A stretch of DNA of 64,000 nt from UBA1757 sp963617485 (GCA_963617485.1 CAVEPA010000006.1:62001-126000), one strand, 5' to 3'. Counted from the stretch's first letter, positions 8,866-17,946 are shown. Notes: generated from the sequence alone by a model not told the origin. Program-made: numbers and translations.

Positions 8866-11858
8866 TACCTATCGGCGATTTCCTTCACTTCGTCGGTGAA
8901 GCCCAGACGTTTGCGCTGGATGTCGTAGGCGATAGGACAAGCTACGAACAGGGTTCCGAAGGTACCCACGATAACACCGAGCGACATGGCGAAGGCGAAA
9001 CCGCGGATGCTGTCACCACCGAAAAGCAAGATGGCGATAAGAACAACCAAGGTACTCAACGAAGTACTGAAGGTACGCAGCAAAGTTGAGTTCATGGAAG
9101 TGTTCATCAGCAGGAACTTGTGACGCGTAGGATACATCTTGGTGGTTTCACGTACACGGTCGAATACAACCACCGTATCGTTTACGGCATAACCGATAAC
9201 CGTCAAGATGGCGGCGATGAAGGTCTGGTCGATTTCCAAGCTGAAAGGCATAATGCCGTAGAGCAGTGAGAAAGCGCCGAAGATAAACATCACCGTGAAC
9301 GACAGCGAAACGATAACGCCGACACTGAAGGCTAGGTTGCGGAAACGTAGCAGAATATACAATGCGATGGCAATCAGGGCGAGACATACGGCCCAAATAG
9401 CCGAGATCTTGATGTCCGAGGCAATGGTAGGACCAACCTTCTGCGAAGAAACAATGTTATGCGATATGAATTCTTCCAGACTGCTGTTTTCGGGCAAGAA
9501 TTTCTGCAGGTTGTCGAACATCAAAGCTTCGATTTCGCCGTCAACACTCTTGGTTTCTTCAATCTTATAGTTGGTGGAGATACGAACTTGATTGTCGCTA
9601 CCGATGGTGATAACCGACAGAGAAGCATCTTCGAATGCCCCTTCGAGCGATTGACGTACATCTTCCGTATTGACGGGATGGTCGAAGCGGACAACGTAGT
9701 TGCGTCCACCCGAGAAGTCGATGCCTTGGCTCATGCCGCGGAAACACAAGGTAACGGCGGTGATGACAACGCAGACAATACAGATGATGTAACCGATCTT
9801 ACGCTTGCCCATGAAGTTGAAGTGCGGATTTCTAAGGAAGCCGGCTGAAACTTTGGTGGTGAAGGTAAGGTCGAGCAGTCTGTCTTTTTCCAGATTGCTG
9901 GTGAAGATAAGACGGCTAAGGAATACACCGCAGAAGAACGAAGTAAGAATACCGATAATCAAGGTGGTGGCGAAGCCCTTGATAGGACCAGTACCGAACA
10001 AGAACAAGATGACACCGGTAAGCAAGGTGGTCAGGTTGGCATCGAAGATGGCGGTGAAGGCATGCTTGTAACCTTCTTCCACAGCTTTCTTGATGTTCTT
10101 GCCGGCAGCCAGCTCTTCCTTGATACGTTCGTAGATAAGGATGTTGGTGTCGACGGCCATACCAAGCGTCAGTACGATACCGGCAATACCGGGAAGGGTA
10201 AGCACGGCCTGGAAAGATGCCAGAATACCGAAGATGAAGAAGATGTTGCAGCACAGACAGAAGTCGGCGATAAGACCGGCCTTCCAGCCGAAGAAGAACA
10301 CCATGTAAATCAGAATCAGGATGAAGGCGATGATGAACGAAATCAAACCGTCCTGAATGGCTTCCTGACCCAGCGAAGGACCAACGATATCTTCTTGAAC
10401 GATATGTGCGGGAGCAGGCATCTTACCGGATTTCAGCACGTTGGCCAAGTCCTTGGCCTCGTTGACGGTGAAGTTGCCGGAAATCTGCGAGCGGCCGCCG
10501 GTGATTTCACCCTGAACGGTAGGATAGGAATAAACGAAGTTATCCAAAACAATGGCGATGCTCTTGCCGATATTGTCTTTGGTAAGACGGGCCCAAGTCT
10601 TGGCACCCTCGGCATTCATTTCCATATCAACCACTACGCGGCCGTTGGCCTGTTCGAAGTTGTCGCGGGCATCAGTGATGACATCACCGGCCAGAGAAGC
10701 GCTACCATCGCGGTTGCCGGCTTTGGCGGCAATCAGTTCGTAAAGGTTGCTCGATTCGGAAATCGGCTTGACAGACCAGAAGAATTTCAAGTCGCGGGGC
10801 AAGGTTTCGCGCACCTTGGGCATATTCAAATAGGTGTTTACTTGAGCGGTATCTCTACCCAAGGCATAGCCTACGCAAGGACCGTAACCGATACCCTGTT
10901 CGCTCTGGTTGACATTCAGAACGGCAAACAAAGGATATTCCTTCTTCCATTCTTCCAAAGCCTGGGCATTGTCCTGACTTTCTTCAACATCCTCCATGCC
11001 TTCCAGCAAGGCTTCCTCTTCGCTCTTAGCCTGAGCGGGAGCTTCCTCTTTCTTGGCTTCTTCCTTTACTTCTTTCTGGGCAGGAGCTTGAGCGGCAATA
11101 GCATCGCGTACAATAGTGTTGGCAGCGATAAGGCTTTCGTAGATTTCGCTCAAGTTGTAAGTCTCCCAGAATTCGAGGCTGGCAGAACCTTGGAGCAATT
11201 TACGGACACGTTCGGGTTCCTTGATACCGGGAAGTTCCACCAAGATACGACCGTTGGTTTCCAGACGCTGGATATTGGGTTGAACCACGCCGAAACGGTC
11301 GATACGGGTACGCAATACGTTGAAGGAGTTGTCAATGGCACTCTGGACATCCTCTCTCAACACCTTGATAACCTCTTCGTCGGAAGTGGTGGGGTCGATA
11401 CGGCCTTTCATCTCGAGCGTACTGAAGATGGCCGACAAGCGGGCACCTTCGTCAAGGGCCTTGTATTCTTCTACAAACAGGTCGATATAGTCGCGGTTGG
11501 TTTCCGTCATGCGTACGCTGGCAGTAGCCAAAGCCTTGTTGAAGTTGGGGTCGGGGTTATTGCCCGAAAGGCTCTTGAGTACATCGGGAATGGAAAGCTC
11601 CAAAATAACGTTCATACCACCCTTCAAGTCCAGACCAAGGTTCAACTCCTTGCCTTGGCAATCTTTGTAGGTGTTGCCCAGATAAATTTTCTCCAGGGCG
11701 ATGGAATCAAGATAATTGCGTTCCATCTGAGGATCGCCTTGCGCATATTCCTTGGCATCCTTGCCTACCTTGGTCGTCACGAAGGTGAACGACAGATAGA
11801 ACAGGCAGACCAAGGCCAGCAAAATGGCGAACAGTCTTACAAATCCTTTTTGTTGCAT
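8865..11858 (-). CDS. secDF: Protein translocase subunit SecDF (fused SecD-SecF)
   Basis: RND-type, proton-driven membrane protein that pulls preproteins through SecYEG from the periplasmic side. The 997 residues fuse SecD (about 1-620) and SecF (about 650-997), the usual Bacteroidota arrangement, with twelve predicted membrane helices. SecD motifs include LGLDLKGGMNV near residue 75 and the TM segment with LTLGMAVDTNILIYERIKEE; SecF shows GIDFSGGRNYVVRF and VIGYAVNDTVVVFDRVRE. A 40-residue lysine/glutamate/alanine-rich linker (about 258-300) is inserted in the first periplasmic domain. The following glycosyltransferase gene overlaps the stop codon. A 70-nt leader with a hairpin precedes the ATG. 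Confidence 0.97.
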   Translation of the reverse strand: MQQKGFVRLFAILLALVCLFYLSFTFVTTKVGKDAKEYAQGDPQMERNYLDSIALEKIYLGNTYKDCQGKELNLGLDLKGGMNVILELSIPDVLKSLSGNNPDPNFNKALATASVRMTETNRDYIDLFVEEYKALDEGARLSAIFSTLEMKGRIDPTTSDEEVIKVLREDVQSAIDNSFNVLRTRIDRFGVVQPNIQRLETNGRILVELPGIKEPERVRKLLQGSASLEFWETYNLSEIYESLIAANTIVRDAIAAQAPAQKEVKEEAKKEEAPAQAKSEEEALLEGMEDVEESQDNAQALEEWKKEYPLFAVLNVNQSEQGIGYGPCVGYALGRDTAQVNTYLNMPKVRETLPRDLKFFWSVKPISESSNLYELIAAKAGNRDGSASLAGDVITDARDNFEQANGRVVVDMEMNAEGAKTWARLTKDNIGKSIAIVLDNFVYSYPTVQGEITGGRSQISGNFTVNEAKDLANVLKSGKMPAPAHIVQEDIVGPSLGQEAIQDGLISFIIAFILILIYMVFFFGWKAGLIADFCLCCNIFFIFGILASFQAVLTLPGIAGIVLTLGMAVDTNILIYERIKEELAAGKNIKKAVEEGYKHAFTAIFDANLTTLLTGVILFLFGTGPIKGFATTLIIGILTSFFCGVFLSRLIFTSNLEKDRLLDLTFTTKVSAGFLRNPHFNFMGKRKIGYIICIVCVVITAVTLCFRGMSQGIDFSGGRNYVVRFDHPVNTEDVRQSLEGAFEDASLSVITIGSDNQVRISTNYKIEETKSVDGEIEALMFDNLQKFLPENSSLEEFISHNIVSSQKVGPTIASDIKISAIWAVCLALIAIALYILLRFRNLAFSVGVIVSLSFTVMFIFGAFSLLYGIMPFSLEIDQTFIAAILTVIGYAVNDTVVVFDRVRETTKMYPTRHKFLLMNTSMNSTLLRTFSTSLSTLVVLIAILLFGGDSIRGFAFAMSLGVIVGTFGTLFVACPIAYDIQRKRLGFTDEVKEIADR

Positions 11859-11885
11859 TGTATTAATAAATTATATTGTTGTAAT

Positions 11886-11909
11886 AAATACTTGATAATC
11901 AAAGTATTT
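11886..11909 (-). promoter_or_regulatory. Hairpin in the secDF leader
   Basis: Perfect 8-bp arms at 11886-11893 and 11902-11909 with an 8-nt loop, inside the inferred 70-nt secDF leader. No arrest-peptide reading frame of useful length is present in the leader. A regulatory role is possible but unproven. Confidence 0.35.
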
Positions 11910-11936
11910 GGCTATTCCATACAGAAATGCGAGCCG

Positions 11937-11944
11937 CAAAGATA
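11937..11944 (-). promoter_or_regulatory. secDF promoter -7 box
   Basis: The minus strand reads TATCTTTG, a full match to TAnnTTTG. The inferred start gives a 5' leader of about 70 nt. Confidence 0.6.
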
Positions 11945-12015
11945 GTTTATTTTTTTCAAATGTGTCATGAAAACAAACATAAAAATGCGGCTGCAAAGCT
12001 ATTGTAAGGTCTGTT

Positions 12016-14106
12016 CTATAAGCCTCTGCGCAGGAGCAGGGCCTCGGGGTCGGGTTCGGCACCCCGGAAGGCACGGTAGAGTTTCATCGGCTCATCGGTG
12101 TTGCCTCTCTCCAAGACGTTCTTCCTGAACGAAGTGGCCGTGGCCTGGTCGAAGATGCCCTTTTCCTGGAACAGGCGGAAGCCGTCGGCATCGAGTACTT
12201 CCGACCACAAGTAAGAGTAATAGCCGGCGCAATAGTCGTTCATGAAGATATGCAGGAAGTTGGTGCTGCGGTAACGCACGATGATTTCGGGGATGAGACC
12301 CAAAGCCGTCAGCTTTTCCTTCTCGAAAGCGCGGACATCAAGCTCGGTTTCCTGGCTTAGGCAGTGCAGGTACATGTCGAGGAAGGCTGCCGAGGTGAGT
12401 TCCACGGTGGTAAAGCCTTGGTTGAAAGTCTTGGTGGCCTGAATTTTGGCTATCAGCGCATCGGGAATGGTTTCGCCCGTCTGGTAGTGCTTGGCATAGA
12501 GTTTCAGCACTTGCGGATCCATGCTCCAGTTTTCCATGATTTGTGAAGGAAGCTCCACGAAGTCGCGGCTGACGTTGGTGCCGCTCAGCGTGGCATAGCT
12601 GCATTGGCTCAGCAGACCATGCAGGGCGTGACCGAATTCGTGAAACATAGTCTGCACTTCGTCTATGGTGAGCAGAGCGGGCGTATCGCCTACAGGACGG
12701 GTGAAGTTGCCTACATTATACACTTGGGGGCGTACATTCACGCCATCGCGGACATATTGGCTGCGCAGGTCGCCCATCCAAGCACCGCTACGCTTGCCGG
12801 GACGCGGAAAATAATCGGTGTAGAACAATCCGATAAGGGAACCGTCGGCATCGCTCACTTCGAACACTTCCACTTCGGGGTTGTATACGGGCACATTGTC
12901 CAATTGCTTGAAATTGAGGCCGTACAGGCGGTTGGCTACCATGAAGAGGCCTTCGCGCACATTTTCCATCTTGAAGTAGGGCTTGAGTTCGGCTTCGTCC
13001 AGGTCGTACTGCTCCTTGCGCAGTTTCTCGCTGTAGTACCACCAATCCCAAGCTTCCAGTTTGAAGTTGCCTCCCTCTTTGTCGATAAGGGCTTGCAGTT
13101 GCTTGGCTTCTTGCTTGGCCTTGGGCAGAGCGCGTTTCCAGATGGTGTTCATCAAGTTGAAAACAGCTTCGGGTGTTTGGGCCATTTTATCTTCCAGTGC
13201 GTAGTCGGCATAGGTGTCGTAGCCCAGCAGGTGCGAGCGTTCGATGCGGTAGTTGACCATCTTGGCCACGATAGCTTTGTTGTCGAATTCGTTGTCGTTG
13301 TCGCCACGGTTGGCATAGGCCTTGAGCAGCTTTTCGCGCAGGGCGCGATTTTCGCTGTATTGCAGGAAAGGCAGACGGCTGGGGTTATGCAGGGTGAACA
13401 CCCATTTGCCTTCCTTGCCCTTATCTTTGGCGGTGGCGGCAGCTGTTGCCACAACATTGGCGGGCAGGCCGGCCAGGTCTTCTTCCTTGTCAATCACCAG
13501 CTCGTAACGGTTGGTTTCCTTGAGGATATTATCGGAAAATTGCAGCGACAGTTTCGAGAGCTCGATGTTGATTTCGCGCAGGCGGTCTTTGTCGGCCTCG
13601 TTCAGGGCTGCACCCGAGCGAATGAAGTTCTTGTAGATGGTTTCGAGCAGGCGGCTCTGTTCTTGGGACAGGCCCAGCTGGTCTTTCTGGTCGTACACCG
13701 CCTTGACGCGCTGGAAGAGCGCATCGTTCAAGTTGATGTTGTCGCTGTGGGCCGATAGCAGCGGCGATACCTCCATGGAAACTTCCGTCAGTGCGTCGTT
13801 GGTTTCGGCATCCAGCAGGCTGAAGAAAGCAAAGCTGACTTTGCCAAGCAATTCACCGCTTTTTTCCATAGCCTCAATGGTATTCTCAAAGCTCGGGGCC
13901 TCGGGATTGTTCACGATGGCTTCGATTTCGGCACATTGACGCTTCATGCCTTCCTCGAAGGCGGGCATATAGTGTTCAACCTTGATTTTATCGAAGGGAA
14001 TGGCGCCGTAAGGCGTAGCATAATCCTCGAAAAAAGGATTCTTGGATTCGTTGCAGGACATCATCATAAAGATACTGAGCAAACAAAGTGATAGGGATTT
14101 TTTCAT
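12016..14106 (-). CDS. dcp: M3 family metallopeptidase (Dcp-like dipeptidyl carboxypeptidase), lipoprotein
   Basis: A zinc peptidase that removes dipeptides from, or degrades, short oligopeptides. From the ATG at 14106 the 696-residue product begins with a lipoprotein signal (MKKSLSLCLLSIFMMMSCNE), placing it in the periplasm or outer membrane rather than the cytosol as for E. coli Dcp. The M3 zinc motif is clear in MFHEFGHALHGLLS (HExGH with the third ligand downstream). Upstream in-frame ATGs would overlap the promoter and lack a signal, so I rejected them. Monocistronic, with its own -7 box at 14167-14174. Dcp versus oligopeptidase A cannot be settled by eye. Confidence 0.9.
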   Translation of the reverse strand: MKKSLSLCLLSIFMMMSCNESKNPFFEDYATPYGAIPFDKIKVEHYMPAFEEGMKRQCAEIEAIVNNPEAPSFENTIEAMEKSGELLGKVSFAFFSLLDAETNDALTEVSMEVSPLLSAHSDNINLNDALFQRVKAVYDQKDQLGLSQEQSRLLETIYKNFIRSGAALNEADKDRLREINIELSKLSLQFSDNILKETNRYELVIDKEEDLAGLPANVVATAAATAKDKGKEGKWVFTLHNPSRLPFLQYSENRALREKLLKAYANRGDNDNEFDNKAIVAKMVNYRIERSHLLGYDTYADYALEDKMAQTPEAVFNLMNTIWKRALPKAKQEAKQLQALIDKEGGNFKLEAWDWWYYSEKLRKEQYDLDEAELKPYFKMENVREGLFMVANRLYGLNFKQLDNVPVYNPEVEVFEVSDADGSLIGLFYTDYFPRPGKRSGAWMGDLRSQYVRDGVNVRPQVYNVGNFTRPVGDTPALLTIDEVQTMFHEFGHALHGLLSQCSYATLSGTNVSRDFVELPSQIMENWSMDPQVLKLYAKHYQTGETIPDALIAKIQATKTFNQGFTTVELTSAAFLDMYLHCLSQETELDVRAFEKEKLTALGLIPEIIVRYRSTNFLHIFMNDYCAGYYSYLWSEVLDADGFRLFQEKGIFDQATATSFRKNVLERGNTDEPMKLYRAFRGAEPDPEALLLRRGL

Positions 14107-14166
14107 ATAGTTGTCGGTTAAAGATTGTCGCAAATAAGTGAGCTGTAAAAAATGACACACATAGCG

Positions 14167-14174
14167 CAAAAATA
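14167..14174 (-). promoter_or_regulatory. M3 peptidase gene promoter -7 box
   Basis: The minus strand reads TATTTTTG, a full match to TAnnTTTG. It is only 13 bp from the divergent -7 box at 14188-14195, so each promoter's upstream element must overlap the other. Confidence 0.5.
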
Positions 14175-14187
14175 AGGATATTCTTCC

Positions 14188-14195
14188 TAATTTTG
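14188..14195 (+). promoter_or_regulatory. Promoter -7 box of small lipoprotein gene
   Basis: TAATTTTG matches TAnnTTTG and ends 17 bp before the ATG at 14213. It overlaps the promoter region of the divergent peptidase gene. Confidence 0.5.
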
Positions 14196-14212
14196 GCAAC
14201 ATTTGAAAATAG

Positions 14213-14674
14213 ATGAGCATAAAATTGACAGCTATTCCGGCTCGGGCGTTCGTACTGGCATCCGCTTTGGCTTTTTTCTTGACGGGCTGCGGCAACTACC
14301 GCTCGTCCATACCAGATATGCCGGTGTATGTCAGACGCCATTTGCCCACTATTCAATGTCTCTCGCCCGGCGACAGCTGGTCTATTGTCAAACCTGCCAT
14401 CGCGGCCGATGCTACGGGCTATGGCGGCATATTGCTGGTTTGTGCCTTCGATGCCCAATACTACGCTTTCGATCTTGCCTGCCCCAACGAGGCTGAGGCC
14501 TCCAAACGTCTCGAATTGCCCGATGAAAGTTTGAATGCCCGTTGCCCGTATTGTGGCGAAGTCTATCAGCTCGGTTTCGGACAGGGTACGCCTTCGCAGG
14601 GAATTTCCGACGAGCCGCTCAAACGTTATCGCTGCACCCTCTCTGCCGATGGTTACATTGTTATCGGTCAATAA
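14213..14674 (+). CDS. Small lipoprotein with a Rieske-like fold signature
   Basis: A 153-residue protein with a lipobox signal (FVLASALAFFLTGCGNY), so probably anchored in the outer or inner membrane facing the periplasm. The mature part resembles small Rieske-type proteins of Bacteroidota: a cysteine in DLACPNE and a second cluster in ARCPYCGEVYQLGFGQG followed by a variable tail. The histidines that complete a [2Fe-2S] Rieske centre (CxH and CxxH) are absent; positions read CPN and CPYC. It therefore may keep the fold without the cluster or bind another metal. Short single-gene transcript between divergent dcp and tRNA-Leu. Function unknown. Confidence 0.7.
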   Translation: MSIKLTAIPARAFVLASALAFFLTGCGNYRSSIPDMPVYVRRHLPTIQCLSPGDSWSIVKPAIAADATGYGGILLVCAFDAQYYAFDLACPNEAEASKRLELPDESLNARCPYCGEVYQLGFGQGTPSQGISDEPLKRYRCTLSADGYIVIGQ

Positions 14675-14676
14675 AA

Positions 14677-14708
14677 ATAGTCTCTTGATCTGATAACCAA
14701 GAGACTAT
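14677..14708 (-). terminator. Intrinsic terminator after tRNA-Leu
   Basis: Perfect 11-bp stem (14677-14687 with 14698-14708, 10-nt loop), followed on the minus strand by a T-run (plus-strand AAAAA at 14673-14677). It starts 6 bp beyond the tRNA-Leu 3' end. Confidence 0.7.
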
Positions 14709-14713
14709 TGCTG

Positions 14714-14797
14714 TACCCGAAGCGGGACTCGAACCCGCACAGCCGCGATGGCCAAAGGATTTTAAGTCCTTCGTGTCTACCATTCCACCATTCGGGC
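14714..14797 (-). tRNA. tRNA-Leu (anticodon TAA)
   Basis: On the minus strand a complete 84-nt class II tRNA: 7-bp acceptor stem (GCCCGAA with TTCGGGT), anticodon loop ACTTAAAAT, long variable arm, and T-loop GGTTCGAGTCC. The anticodon TAA decodes TTA and TTG. CCA is not encoded. Confidence 0.95.
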
Positions 14798-14844
14798 AGC
14801 CTTGTTGTGTGCTGATTTGCCTAAGGGCAGATGTCAAACGGGCG

Positions 14845-14852
14845 CAAAGTTA
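14845..14852 (-). promoter_or_regulatory. tRNA-Leu promoter -7 box
   Basis: The minus strand reads TAACTTTG, a full TAnnTTTG match, 48 bp before the tRNA 5' end. It is divergent from the box at 14875-14882. Confidence 0.5.
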
Positions 14853-14874
14853 GGAATTATTTCCGGAATCCCGC

Positions 14875-14882
14875 TATCTTTG
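14875..14882 (+). promoter_or_regulatory. Promoter -7 box of BASS transporter gene
   Basis: TATCTTTG, the most common form of the Bacteroidota -7 box, 41 bp before the chosen ATG at 14924. Confidence 0.6.
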
Positions 14883-14923
14883 CGGTCAAAATCCATGCAC
14901 GCCCAACGTGCGTTACTGCTGTC

Positions 14924-15916
14924 ATGTCGTCATTTATTAAGTTCCTGAAAAACTGGACTTTGCCCGTTGCTATGAGCGTGGGAGCCCTCGGATATCTCCT
15001 CTACGATGCCTGTCATTTTCCTGACTACGTGCGCCAATTTTGTGGTCAGGCAGTTGCGGTTGTGCAGCCCGTACTGCTCTTTGCCATGATGTTCTTGAGT
15101 TTCTGCAAGCTGCGACCTCAGGATTTGCGTCCGCACCCGGCCCATTTCAAGCTGTTAGCCGTGCAAGTGGGCTCCTTTGTAGTGCTGGCCTTGGCGGCAG
15201 TTATAAGCAGCGGACACGATTACTCGCTGGTTATCCAAGCTGCCATGCTCTGCATGATTTGTCCCACGGCCACTGCCTCGCCTGTCATTACGGGCAAGTT
15301 GGGCGGTAGTGTGGCTTCGCTCACCTCATACATAGTACTTGTCAATCTATGTGTGGCCATCGTGGTGCCGCTATTTTTGCCATTGCTGCACCCGAGTGCC
15401 ACTTTTATGTCGGCTTTCCTGATGGTGCTGGCCAAGGTCTTTCCGCTGCTGCTGGCACCGCTGTTGTTGGCTTGGGCTGTGCGCAGATTCTTTCCTCGGG
15501 CCTTGGATAAAATCTTGAAGCTGAGCGGACTGTCCTTCTATCTTTGGGCGGTTGCCTTGGCTTTGGCGATAGCTGTGACGGTGCGCAGTCTGGTGCATAC
15601 CCATATCGCATTGGGACTGATATTGGGTATGTCGCTGGTGTCTGTTCTGGCTTGTGCGTTGCAGTTCTTCCTCGGCAAACAAATCGGCGCTCATTACAAC
15701 GACAGTATCGCCTGCGGTCAGGCTTTGGGTCAAAAGAACACCGTTTTCATCATTTGGTTGGGCTATACCTTCCTCGACCCTGTCACTTCGGTGGTGGGCG
15801 GCCTGTACAGTATCTGGCACAACGTATTCAATTCCTATCAGTTGTACCGTCAGCGCAAGGCCTCGGAATTGGCTCTCTCCGGAGCTGAGACCGGAGCCGA
15901 AGCTCGGGATAAATAA
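14924..15916 (+). CDS. Bile acid:sodium symporter (BASS) family transporter
   Basis: A polytopic inner-membrane protein of 330 residues with nine to ten hydrophobic segments and the BASS features CPTATASPVITGKLGG (about residue 110) and the QALGQKNTVFIIW segment (about 270), which in the family line the sodium and substrate crossover. Substrate cannot be inferred; bacterial members move organic anions such as pantoate or keto acids as well as bile acids. I start at MSSFIKFLKNWTL, just after the -7 box; an in-frame upstream ATG (14831) lies before the promoter. Single gene between two tRNA genes on the other strand. Confidence 0.85.
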   Translation: MSSFIKFLKNWTLPVAMSVGALGYLLYDACHFPDYVRQFCGQAVAVVQPVLLFAMMFLSFCKLRPQDLRPHPAHFKLLAVQVGSFVVLALAAVISSGHDYSLVIQAAMLCMICPTATASPVITGKLGGSVASLTSYIVLVNLCVAIVVPLFLPLLHPSATFMSAFLMVLAKVFPLLLAPLLLAWAVRRFFPRALDKILKLSGLSFYLWAVALALAIAVTVRSLVHTHIALGLILGMSLVSVLACALQFFLGKQIGAHYNDSIACGQALGQKNTVFIIWLGYTFLDPVTSVVGGLYSIWHNVFNSYQLYRQRKASELALSGAETGAEARDK

Positions 15917-15923
15917 GAGAGTA

Positions 15924-15955
15924 ATAAAAAAGAGCAGCTAAACTTTAGCTACTCT
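15924..15955 (-). terminator. Intrinsic terminator after tRNA-Pro
   Basis: Stem of 10-12 bp with one mismatch (arms 15931-15942 and 15944-15955), followed on the minus strand by a T-run (plus-strand A-run at 15925-15931). It starts 5 bp after the tRNA-Pro 3' end and may also stop the convergent transporter transcript. Confidence 0.65.
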
Positions 15956-15959
15956 TTAG

Positions 15960-16034
15960 TCGGGATGACTGGACTCGAACCAGCGACCTCACGCCCCCCA
16001 GACGCGTACTCTAAACCAACTGAGCTACATCCCG
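15960..16034 (-). tRNA. tRNA-Pro (anticodon GGG)
   Basis: On the minus strand a 75-nt tRNA with acceptor stem CGGGATG/CATCCCG, D-arm GCTCAGTTGG, anticodon loop CTGGGGG between 5-bp stems (two G-U pairs), and T-arm GGTTCGAGTCC. The anticodon GGG decodes CCC and CCT. CCA is not encoded. Confidence 0.93.
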
Positions 16035-16045
16035 AAATGCGACCG

Positions 16046-16053
16046 CAAAGTTA
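16046..16053 (-). promoter_or_regulatory. tRNA-Pro promoter -7 box
   Basis: The minus strand reads TAACTTTG, a full TAnnTTTG match, 12 bp before the tRNA 5' end. Confidence 0.55.
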
Positions 16054-16110
16054 CGCTTATTTTTCTTTCCGCAAAATAAAATTTGCAAGAAAAAATATCA
16101 GCTTCTTCGC

Positions 16111-17937
16111 TTAGGCATTATTGGCGTTGTTGGCCCTGCTAGCCAGACGTTTGCGCTCGATGTCGTCGAGAATGATCTTGCGCATACGCATGTGCTTGGG
16201 CGTTACTTCCACATATTCGTCTTCCTTGATGTACTCCAAAGCTTCTTCGAGCGAGAAGACGATTGGTGGCGGCAGGCATACTTTCTCGTCGGTGCCCGAA
16301 GCGCGCACGTTGGTCAGTTTCTTGCTCTTGTTTACGTTGATAACCAAATCGCCTTCCTTGGAATGCTCGCCAACCACTTGCCCGGCATACACTTCATCGC
16401 CCGGGCTGATAAAGAAACGTCCGCGGTCTTGCAGCTTGTCCATACCGTAAGCAACAGCGGTTCCGGTTTCCATAGCAATCATGGAACCATTCTCGCGACG
16501 TTCGATTTCGCCCTTGTAGGGTTGGAACTCGATGAAACGGTGGGCGATAACAGCTTCGCCGGCCGAAAGTGTCAGCAGGGTGCTGCGTAGACCGATGATA
16601 CCGCGCGAGGGAATGGTGAACTCCAGGTAGACACGGTCGTTCTTGGTTTCCATCTTGACAAGTTCTCCCTTGCGGCGGGTTACCTGATCTATCATTTTGC
16701 TGGCGGCCTCTTCGGTAACGTTGATGCTTAGCTCTTCGACGGGTTCACAGCGCACGCCGTTTATTTCCTTGATGATAACGCGGGGCTGGCCGACTTGCAA
16801 CTCGTAGCCCTCGCGGCGCATGGTTTCGATAAGTACCGAAAGGTGCAGTACACCACGGCCGTAAACCGTCCAAGTATCTGAGAGCGGGTCTTTTTCAACC
16901 CTGAGTGCCAGGTTTTTGTCCAATTCACGCATCAGACGTTCGTGGATATGGCGTGAGGTGACGTATTTGCCGTCGCGGCCGAAGAAAGGCGAGTTGTTGA
17001 TGGTGAAGACCATACTCATGGTGGGCTCGTCGATGGCGATGGGCGGCAGGGCTTCGGGATGTTCAACGTCGGCAATGGTGTCTCCGATTTCGAAATTCTC
17101 CACACCCACCATAGCGCAAATGTCGCCCGAACTGATGCTTTCGCAATGCTTGCGGCCGAAGCCAACAAACTCGTGCAGTTCCTTGATGCGGGCTTTCTGG
17201 GTGCTGCCGTCGCGCTTCATAAGCATCACTTCCTGACCTTCGCGGAAGGTGCCGCGGTGTACACGGCCAATGGCGATACGGCCCACGTACGAAGAATAGT
17301 CGAGTGAGGTGACCAGCATCTGTGAAGGTCCTTCGAGGGCTTCCGGTGCCGGGATATGTTCAAGAATCTGGTCGAGCAGATAGGTAATATCGGTGGTTTC
17401 GTGCCGCCAGTCGTCCGACATCCAGCCTCTTTTGGCCGAGCCGTAGACGGTGGGGAAATCGAGTTGTTCTTCGGTGGCATCCAGATTGAACATCAAATCG
17501 AAAACAGCTTCCTGAACCTCCGAAGGACGGCAGTTTGGCTTGTCAACCTTATTGATGACCACGATAGGCTTCAGCCCGATTTCAAGCGCCTTTTGCAACA
17601 CGAAACGGGTTTGGGGCATAGGCCCTTCGAAAGCATCGACCAAAAGCAGCACACCATCGGCCATATTGAGCACGCGTTCCACTTCTCCACCGAAGTCGGC
17701 GTGTCCTGGGGTGTCTATAATGTTGATTTTTACGCCTTTATAATTGATGGAGACATTTTTCGAGAGGATGGTAATACCTCTTTCGCGTTCCAGCTCGTTG
17801 TTGTCCAACATCAATTCGCCAGTGGCCTGATTGTCGCGGAACAACTGTCCGGCCAGCAACATTTTGTCGACCAATGTGGTTTTGCCGTGGTCTACGTGGG
17901 CGATAATGGCGATGTTTCTGATAGCCTGCTCTTTCAT
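16111..17937 (-). CDS. typA: Translational GTPase TypA/BipA
   Basis: Ribosome-associated GTPase of the EF-G/LepA superfamily that helps large-subunit assembly and stress adaptation; in E. coli it matters at low temperature. The 608 residues contain G1 AHVDHGKTTL near residue 15, the G2 region ERERGITILSKN, G3 DTPGHADFGG, G4 NKVDKP and the TypA-specific C-terminal domain. Monocistronic, with a -7 box at 18014-18021 and a leader of about 70 nt. A perfect hairpin ends 10 nt before the ATG (17947-17965). Confidence 0.97.
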   Translation of the reverse strand: MKEQAIRNIAIIAHVDHGKTTLVDKMLLAGQLFRDNQATGELMLDNNELERERGITILSKNVSINYKGVKINIIDTPGHADFGGEVERVLNMADGVLLLVDAFEGPMPQTRFVLQKALEIGLKPIVVINKVDKPNCRPSEVQEAVFDLMFNLDATEEQLDFPTVYGSAKRGWMSDDWRHETTDITYLLDQILEHIPAPEALEGPSQMLVTSLDYSSYVGRIAIGRVHRGTFREGQEVMLMKRDGSTQKARIKELHEFVGFGRKHCESISSGDICAMVGVENFEIGDTIADVEHPEALPPIAIDEPTMSMVFTINNSPFFGRDGKYVTSRHIHERLMRELDKNLALRVEKDPLSDTWTVYGRGVLHLSVLIETMRREGYELQVGQPRVIIKEINGVRCEPVEELSINVTEEAASKMIDQVTRRKGELVKMETKNDRVYLEFTIPSRGIIGLRSTLLTLSAGEAVIAHRFIEFQPYKGEIERRENGSMIAMETGTAVAYGMDKLQDRGRFFISPGDEVYAGQVVGEHSKEGDLVINVNKSKKLTNVRASGTDEKVCLPPPIVFSLEEALEYIKEDEYVEVTPKHMRMRKIILDDIERKRLASRANNANNA

Positions 17938-17946
17938 CTGTGTGGT

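Noticed and set aside
10062..11945. Open frame of 627 codons on the plus strand
   Set aside because: Antisense shadow of secDF; composition follows the codon pattern of the real gene.
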